DNA of 64,000 nt from Pyronema omphalodes (taxonomy: Eukaryota; Ascomycota; Pezizomycetes; Pezizales; Pyronemataceae), in assembly GCA_024516155.1 (NCBI GenBank), contig JAJJXM010000001.1, positions 1,612,001 through 1,676,000 on the forward strand, read 5' to 3'. The notes under the pieces are model-generated. The model had not been told where the DNA came from. It saw only the letters and a list, made by a program, of their open reading frames with translations, and did no database searches. Numbering within the stretch: the stretch's first letter is position 1; each line of letters opens with the position of its first letter. This document shows, piece after piece, positions 59,090 to 64,000 of the stretch. Both the position numbers and the translations under genes were made by a program.

Positions 59090-62039
59090 ATGTCGTCAAT
59101 ACATTCGTTAAAGACAACACAAACAGCATCTTCGTCGATGTCGGCAACGTCGGCCGCGACAACAGCATCGACGACTGCACCACACACCCAGGGCCACAAA
59201 CGATCCAAAACCGCGATTCTCAAGTCGATTGTAACCCCACACCGAGCACACAGGAAATCGCAATCGACAGTTCAGGACAGTCATGCGTCAATATCGCATT
59301 CGCTCGAAGACTACATGGTGGAATGTAGCACACCGCCGACTCTCACACAACAGCTTGAAAACCCGGCACTTTTACCTCCACTTGATCTTGAGCCTCCGAT
59401 GGCCCCATTCGCGACAGAAGACAGAAGAAAGCGATTGCACAAAAAGTCATTGTCATCGATATCGCTGTCTTCCATGATTTCTAAGAAAGATGAACCGTCG
59501 CCCAGCGCGCCCGGGTCTCCCAGAGGAAGCTTTGATATCTCGGGAGCTCTCCGGGATCTTATGTTACCGAATCGAAACAATGCCGAGCGAGCACCAAGTC
59601 CACAGAAACCGAACCATCAGAAAAAACCATCCAAGAGCAAGAGTGCGATTGATATTAGCATCCTGCGGAAGAAGGCAACCAGTGAGGACAAGAAGGAGAA
59701 GGGAGTAAAGGATCAGAAGGAGAACAAACCCCGCGAACCTCTTGTCCCGCTGTCGCCTCGGAGTATACATGGTCTATTTACACGTTCTCAGAATCATCCG
59801 GTAGATCTTCCGGCGGAGGACTTGTTTGCTCCACCAAAGATATACACAAGAAGTCCTCGACCTGGGTTAACCCCTCAGGGCTCCGACTCTTCCATAAGTA
59901 TTGTCGGGCAGCCGGCACGGAAATCAACATCATCGGAGGACAGGATGTCTGCTCCCCGGCGGGCGGAAACGGAGGAGCTCATGAAAAGATACACACCTAC
60001 GGATTACACTCCGGCAAACCAGAGGAACTTTAATTACGAGCCGGCACTTCTGAAGCCAGCAGGACGCGATGATGCCGGCATACCATTATCTAGAGAAGGC
60101 TCGGGAGATGGCTCCAAGACGCGTGAGAAGAAACCGCGTCCCAAGAGTGAATTCTTCAGCTCGACTTCCAATAGAGGCGCCTTCTCAATTCTTTCACCAA
60201 GAAAAAGCTACGAAATGCGAAGGCCGGAGGCCAATCCGTCCGCCGATGCACCAAAGGAAGCAAAGACCTCGCCTACTCACTCATTCTCTAGCAAGGAAAG
60301 TAGTAAAGTGTCGGCTGGACTAGACCTGGCTGGAATTGATACTGCTTTTGAGGAGCTACTGGTATGCACCTAATCATCGCTAGTCACTCTCCCGATTTAG
60401 TGCTTACCAAATTTAGGTGTCGCGTGGAGTTCCGGAAAACATGAAAGACGATATGCGCGCTCTCGATGTAAGAATTAAACAGGACTTTTTACAAAAAGAT
60501 CGACAGGCAGAAAGGGCTGGCAAGGAGGCCGAGGCTACCCTCGAAGCACCGACCCTTACGTCATCAATAACACATGGTCTTGGAATTTTTAAACGACCAA
60601 AGACCGCCAACTCTGGAGAAGAAAAGCCCAGGCCAAAGTCTAAAGGAAAGGATTCTATTGCACCGGATCAAAATATCAGCCCGATCAAGAAATTGAGACC
60701 CCGCAGTAGAACCTTTGGTTCGAGCAAGGATAAGGATGCTCCATCAAACAGTGGCGGCACAAAACGATCGAAGGGCGGTGATGACAAGATTTCCAAGGGA
60801 AAGATATTCTTTCCTCCGTCATCTACATCAGCAGTACCGACAGTCGGCTCAACTTCCCCAGCCTCAATGGCAACACTGCAACCGGAGGAATGGGTACATT
60901 GGTTAAGAGAGAATGGAACGCGGAAAAACTTTGGGCATGGCTTATTTGCAGAAGATGACATGCCAGAGTTTGAGAAAAACATGCAAGAGGTCGACGTAGC
61001 AGTTCTCCATAAGCTACGTTTAGTTCTCCGTAACGAGACCCTCCGCTGGGTCGAATCCTTCACCAAGTTGGGTGGTATGGAGGCTATTTGGGCCATGATT
61101 GAAAGAGTATTGGGAGTTGAATGGCGTGAGGACCATGAAGACAAAATCTTCCATGAGCTCCTCCTCTGTCTTAAGGGGCTTTGCACCGCCTCCACCGCCC
61201 TCCAGAAACTCGCCGAAATGGCATCAACAATCTTCCCTCGTCTCCTTGACTCTCTTTTTGACGAGGAAAAGAAAGGGCCCTGCGAATTCACCACCCGAGG
61301 AATCATTATCTCTCTTCTCTTCGTTCACCTCCAAACCTGCGCCCCATCCCAACGTTCCCTAAGAGCTCGCAGAATTCTCTCTTACCTCGCTGACAAAAAG
61401 CTGGATGCTAAGAAGCGTCCTCTCGACTTTATCGAGATTGCACATGTCAACCGTCCATACAGAAGATGGTGCAAAGAGGTTGTCAACGTTACCAAAGAGG
61501 TCTTCTGGATTTTCCTTCACGGAGCAAACATTGTCCCCTTGATTCCTCGTATTTCCAATTCGACAGTTTATTCTGAGCGCAACTTTCCCCAAGATCGACC
61601 ACCCGTACCCGCTGGAGCTACAGTTGGAGGAGTCGAGTGGGAAGCAACATCCTACCTCGCCGTTCACCTCGATTTATTGAATGGTTGTATCTCATCCTTA
61701 GTGACCCGTGACGAACGTAACGACCTCCGCGCGGATCTTAAAAACTCAGGTTGGGAGCGGACCATGGGTGGTGCTCTACGCCTTTGCAAGGAAAGCATCC
61801 ACACGGCTGTTCACGAAGGACTCAAGACTTGGGTCCGAGCAGCAGAAGAAGATGAATGGTATGTTGGCGATGTGCGTTTCGGGCCTAGGATGGAACAAAG
61901 CCGTCCTGCGAGTCCGATCAAACCCAGAAAAAAGAAGGAGGATCCACCGCCTAAGCTGGAGCTTGGGTTGGGCTTGGATTTAGGCGGAGAGAATGGAAGT
62001 CAGTATAAGGGATCAGGACTAGGTGGATGGGAGTATTAG
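59090..62039 (+). CDS. formin GBD/FH3-type Rho-GTPase-binding protein, Rid1-like
   Basis: A fungal protein carrying the Rho-binding (Drf_GBD/FH3-like) half of formins, comparable with proteins annotated as GTPase-binding protein Rid1. It is likely a Rho effector in hyphal polarity. Two exons, 59090-60361 and 60417-62039, with a 55-bp intron; 964 aa. The first 400 residues are Ser/Pro/Lys-rich with probable phosphorylation sites and basic patches. The GBD begins near 405 (LAGIDTAFEELLVSRGVPENM) and, after a basic insert (about 465-570), continues through PEEWVHWLRENG, LRNETLRWVESFTKLGGMEA and the armadillo-like helices to about 830. No FH1 proline tracts and no FH2 actin-nucleation domain follow; the stop comes after a short Lys/Pro tail. 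The intron splits the start of the GBD. Confidence 0.85.
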
Positions 62040-63059
62040 GTACACCGGTGGTTTGAGATTAACGAGGAATGGTCATGATGATGGTTATTTTTACATTGGG
62101 TGTTTTTGGATTATTTCAAGGGGAAGAAGGAGCAAAGCGTAAAGCATCAAGTAAAGCATATGCATGTTGGGGTTATTTGTTTTTTCTGTTTCTACTCACC
62201 GGATTCTTGCTTTTAGTTGCTTTTAGTTTTTTTTTTTTTCATTTTTTTTCCCCAAAGGATAGCTGCTACTGCATTTGCAAAGATTGAGTTATGACTGCAT
62301 TCACCATAGTGGAAAGAAGGAGTATAGTTTACGTGGATTGAAGGAAAGAGTGTGTTTATTATTGTATGTGTTTTTTTTGTCTGTGGGGAAGCTGCGGAAG
62401 ATATCAAGTCGAGTTTGTGAGAGAGATACTCACTCTGAAGAAATGGCGTTTTGTATTATTTCTCTCTACTGTTTTTCTATATACCTCTATTGTAAACTAT
62501 TACGATGATGATGAATACCACAATTTGTTACGGCGAAATACTTGCTCATTTCGATGCGGGGAAGCAAACGGTCCCAGGCATCTGGAAAAGAAGAGCAGCT
62601 GTTGCACGAGGAATGTCAAACGCAGGTCAGACAGAGTCGCATGTTTGTCAGCCGTCATGTTATTTGACAGGCGGAGATGTGCAGTATATATACCCAGCGT
62701 CCGATGACGCAAACTAAAACTGAATTTCATAGTAAAGCGTTTTCCGCGTCAAACCCCAGTGCTGATCCCCCGCTCATTCAACCCGGAAGCCACATCGTTC
62801 TAGATACATACATAGATCGCGTGCATCGCACGCACCTGATCACTAGCCACACCCCCCACCTCCGCTGACACGCTAGCACACCTCAGTTCCCTGAGCATCC
62901 CAAAGCTCCAACCCAAGAGCACGAACTAGCACCTAGCACCTAGCATCCCACATTCACTGCAACATCAACCTCCACCCGCAATCACGAACCGGAACGCACA
63001 AACCACGACGAACTTCCGTCCCCACATCCCACGCCGATCCGCTCGCGGATGCCTCCGCA
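62040..63059. other. intergenic region before ZZ-domain gene
   Basis: T-rich 3' region of the Rid1-like gene, then a CA/CC-rich leader. Contains an upstream start codon (63049) overlapping the next gene. No other gene recognised. Confidence 0.6.
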
Positions 63060-63126
63060 ATGTCACCCCGCCAAACGTCCCTCCAACAATACACACCCTA
63101 CATCATCTTCGGTACCGCCGCTGTAA
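63049..63126 (+). promoter_or_regulatory. overlapping upstream ORF of the ZZ-domain gene
   Basis: An ATG 11 bases before the chosen start opens a 25-codon frame that ends at 63126, past the main start. If the transcript includes it, ribosomes initiating there cannot reinitiate at 63060, so it could dampen translation. Transcript start is unknown. Confidence 0.45.
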
Positions 63127-64000
63127 CAGCTTTCGCAGTAATCACCTACCGTTCTTATGTTGCGCGTTCGAGAGCAGCTCGTAAGCAGCTTCGTCGAAGT
63201 AACGCTACTAGGCGTGGAGGACGAGGAAGGAGTACTGCGACTGCTACTGCTACTGCTACTGCCAATGCTGGCGTAGGTACCGGGACTGGTAATCATACCA
63301 ATGGAGGACATGCAGGACCAAACACAAGCAGTTCAGCAACAGATGATGGACTATTCCCGGGCTCTACATTGACGGATGAACAGCTGTTAGAAGTCCTTAA
63401 CAGAGATCTTGGGGATAATACGTCGGGGTTACTGGGGATGAATATTCCAGATGCGGCGGCGGAGGCACTTACTGAGACTGGGCATGCGGCGCAACAAGCA
63501 AGAGGCGCCAGAAGAAGGGGGAGTGAATATGGAACGGAATTGAGCTTTGAGGAAGAGACAAAGGAGAATAATGAGAACCAGAATCTATTGACGCTGTTGT
63601 ATACCATCGCTAAGGTAGGTTGACCTTCCCAATGCTACCCCATCACCTCACCCTTACCTTCCCCGCCCTCCTCGATCTCCCACTTCACCGGCTCCCCGGG
63701 CTGTTCGGGAAAGCTGGGGAAACTGATGAAGCTAATGAAGCTGAGCTAACGGGAATGCCGGTGATAGGATCAATCTCAGCGAGAGTCATACGTACATCGC
63801 GGCGTTACATGTAATAACTGCCAGATTATACCAATCCGTGGAATCCGCTACCGCTGCGCCAATTGTATGGACTACGATCTCTGCGAGGTTTGTGAAGCTC
63901 TTGATGCGGCACATCCTAAGACGCATTTGTTTTACAAGATTCGCATTCCGGCACCGTTTATAGGGAATCCGAGACATGCGCAGGTTCCTTGCTATCCTGG
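63060..64000 (+). CDS. ZZ-type zinc-finger membrane protein, 5' part
   Basis: Start at 63060; exons 63060-63614 and 63768 to beyond the right edge, with a 153-bp intron (GAGCTAAC branch site); 262 codons visible. A hydrophobic span (about residues 13-29, YIIFGTAAVTAFAVITY) near the N terminus predicts a membrane anchor, followed by a basic Arg/Lys segment, a Thr/Ala stretch from an ACTGCT hexamer, and an acidic linker. Exon 2 encodes a complete ZZ finger: C200, C203, C215, C218, C224, C227, H234, H238, with RGIRYRCANCMDYDLCEVCE as its core, and then THLFYKIRIPAP. The 3' splice site at 63767 was chosen because it restores DQSQRESYVHRGVTCNNC, as in homologues; a later site would lose the first cysteine pair. 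ZZ domains bind peptides or ubiquitin-like partners. The rest of the protein lies outside the window. Confidence 0.88.
63234..63262 (+). repeat. ACTGCT hexamer within coding sequence
   Basis: Nearly five units encoding alternating Thr-Ala in the ZZ-domain protein. The period keeps frame, so length change would alter only a disordered linker. Confidence 0.85.

Overview
The window is a stretch of a filamentous ascomycete nuclear chromosome. The evidence is spliced protein genes with short (47-189 bp) GT-AG introns carrying CTAAC/CTGAC-type branch sites, fungal-specific families (Zn2Cys6 regulator, homoisocitrate dehydrogenase of the alpha-aminoadipate pathway, Uds1 septation protein, Rid1-like formin-GBD protein, Atg27), and an intron-bearing tRNA-Phe. 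I place it in Pezizomycotina; the order cannot be fixed from sequence alone. No virus, plasmid, CRISPR array or intact transposon is visible.

Layout. 1-897: 5' part of an ADGF-type adenosine deaminase, minus strand, running off the left edge. 898-13473: a 12.5-kb gene desert with no recognisable gene, holding a C18 run, a 14-bp palindrome present twice and a possible decayed reading frame. 13474-30339: four plus-strand genes in a row: a zinc-cluster transcription factor, orotate phosphoribosyltransferase (URA5), a 3190-aa VPS13 in 11 exons, and a Uds1 coiled-coil protein. 30340-34582: 4.2 kb intergenic. 34583-41402: cornichon (ERV14), LYS12, ATP12 (minus, convergent with LYS12), and an uncharacterised polyQ single-membrane-span protein divergent from ATP12. 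41403-44552: a cluster of mini- and microsatellites built on a local duplication. 44553-53684: P-loop sulfotransferase-like gene, tRNA-Phe(GAA), an AhpD/CMD-like protein convergent with a fumarylacetoacetate-hydrolase-family protein, then ATG27. 56503-64000: an uncharacterised nuclear OB-fold-like protein (minus), a Rid1-like formin GBD/FH3 protein, and the 5' part of a ZZ zinc-finger membrane protein running off the right edge.

The gene set is mostly housekeeping: pyrimidine synthesis, lysine synthesis, F1-ATPase assembly, ER cargo export, bulk lipid transfer, autophagy and polarity/septation. I see no biosynthetic cluster and no clear co-regulated system. VPS13 and ATG27 both act in membrane and autophagy biology, and the Uds1 and Rid1-like genes both act in cell-wall polarity, but they are far apart and probably only share a chromosome. 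Exon boundaries are my own reading of splice signals, checked by frame continuity and family resemblance. The most unusual sequence is the satellite cluster at 42.2-43.8 kb, where a duplicated unit lets the origin of a 19-copy octamer array be inferred. Next come two conserved-looking but unassigned proteins, and an intron whose RNA carries 17 consecutive G.
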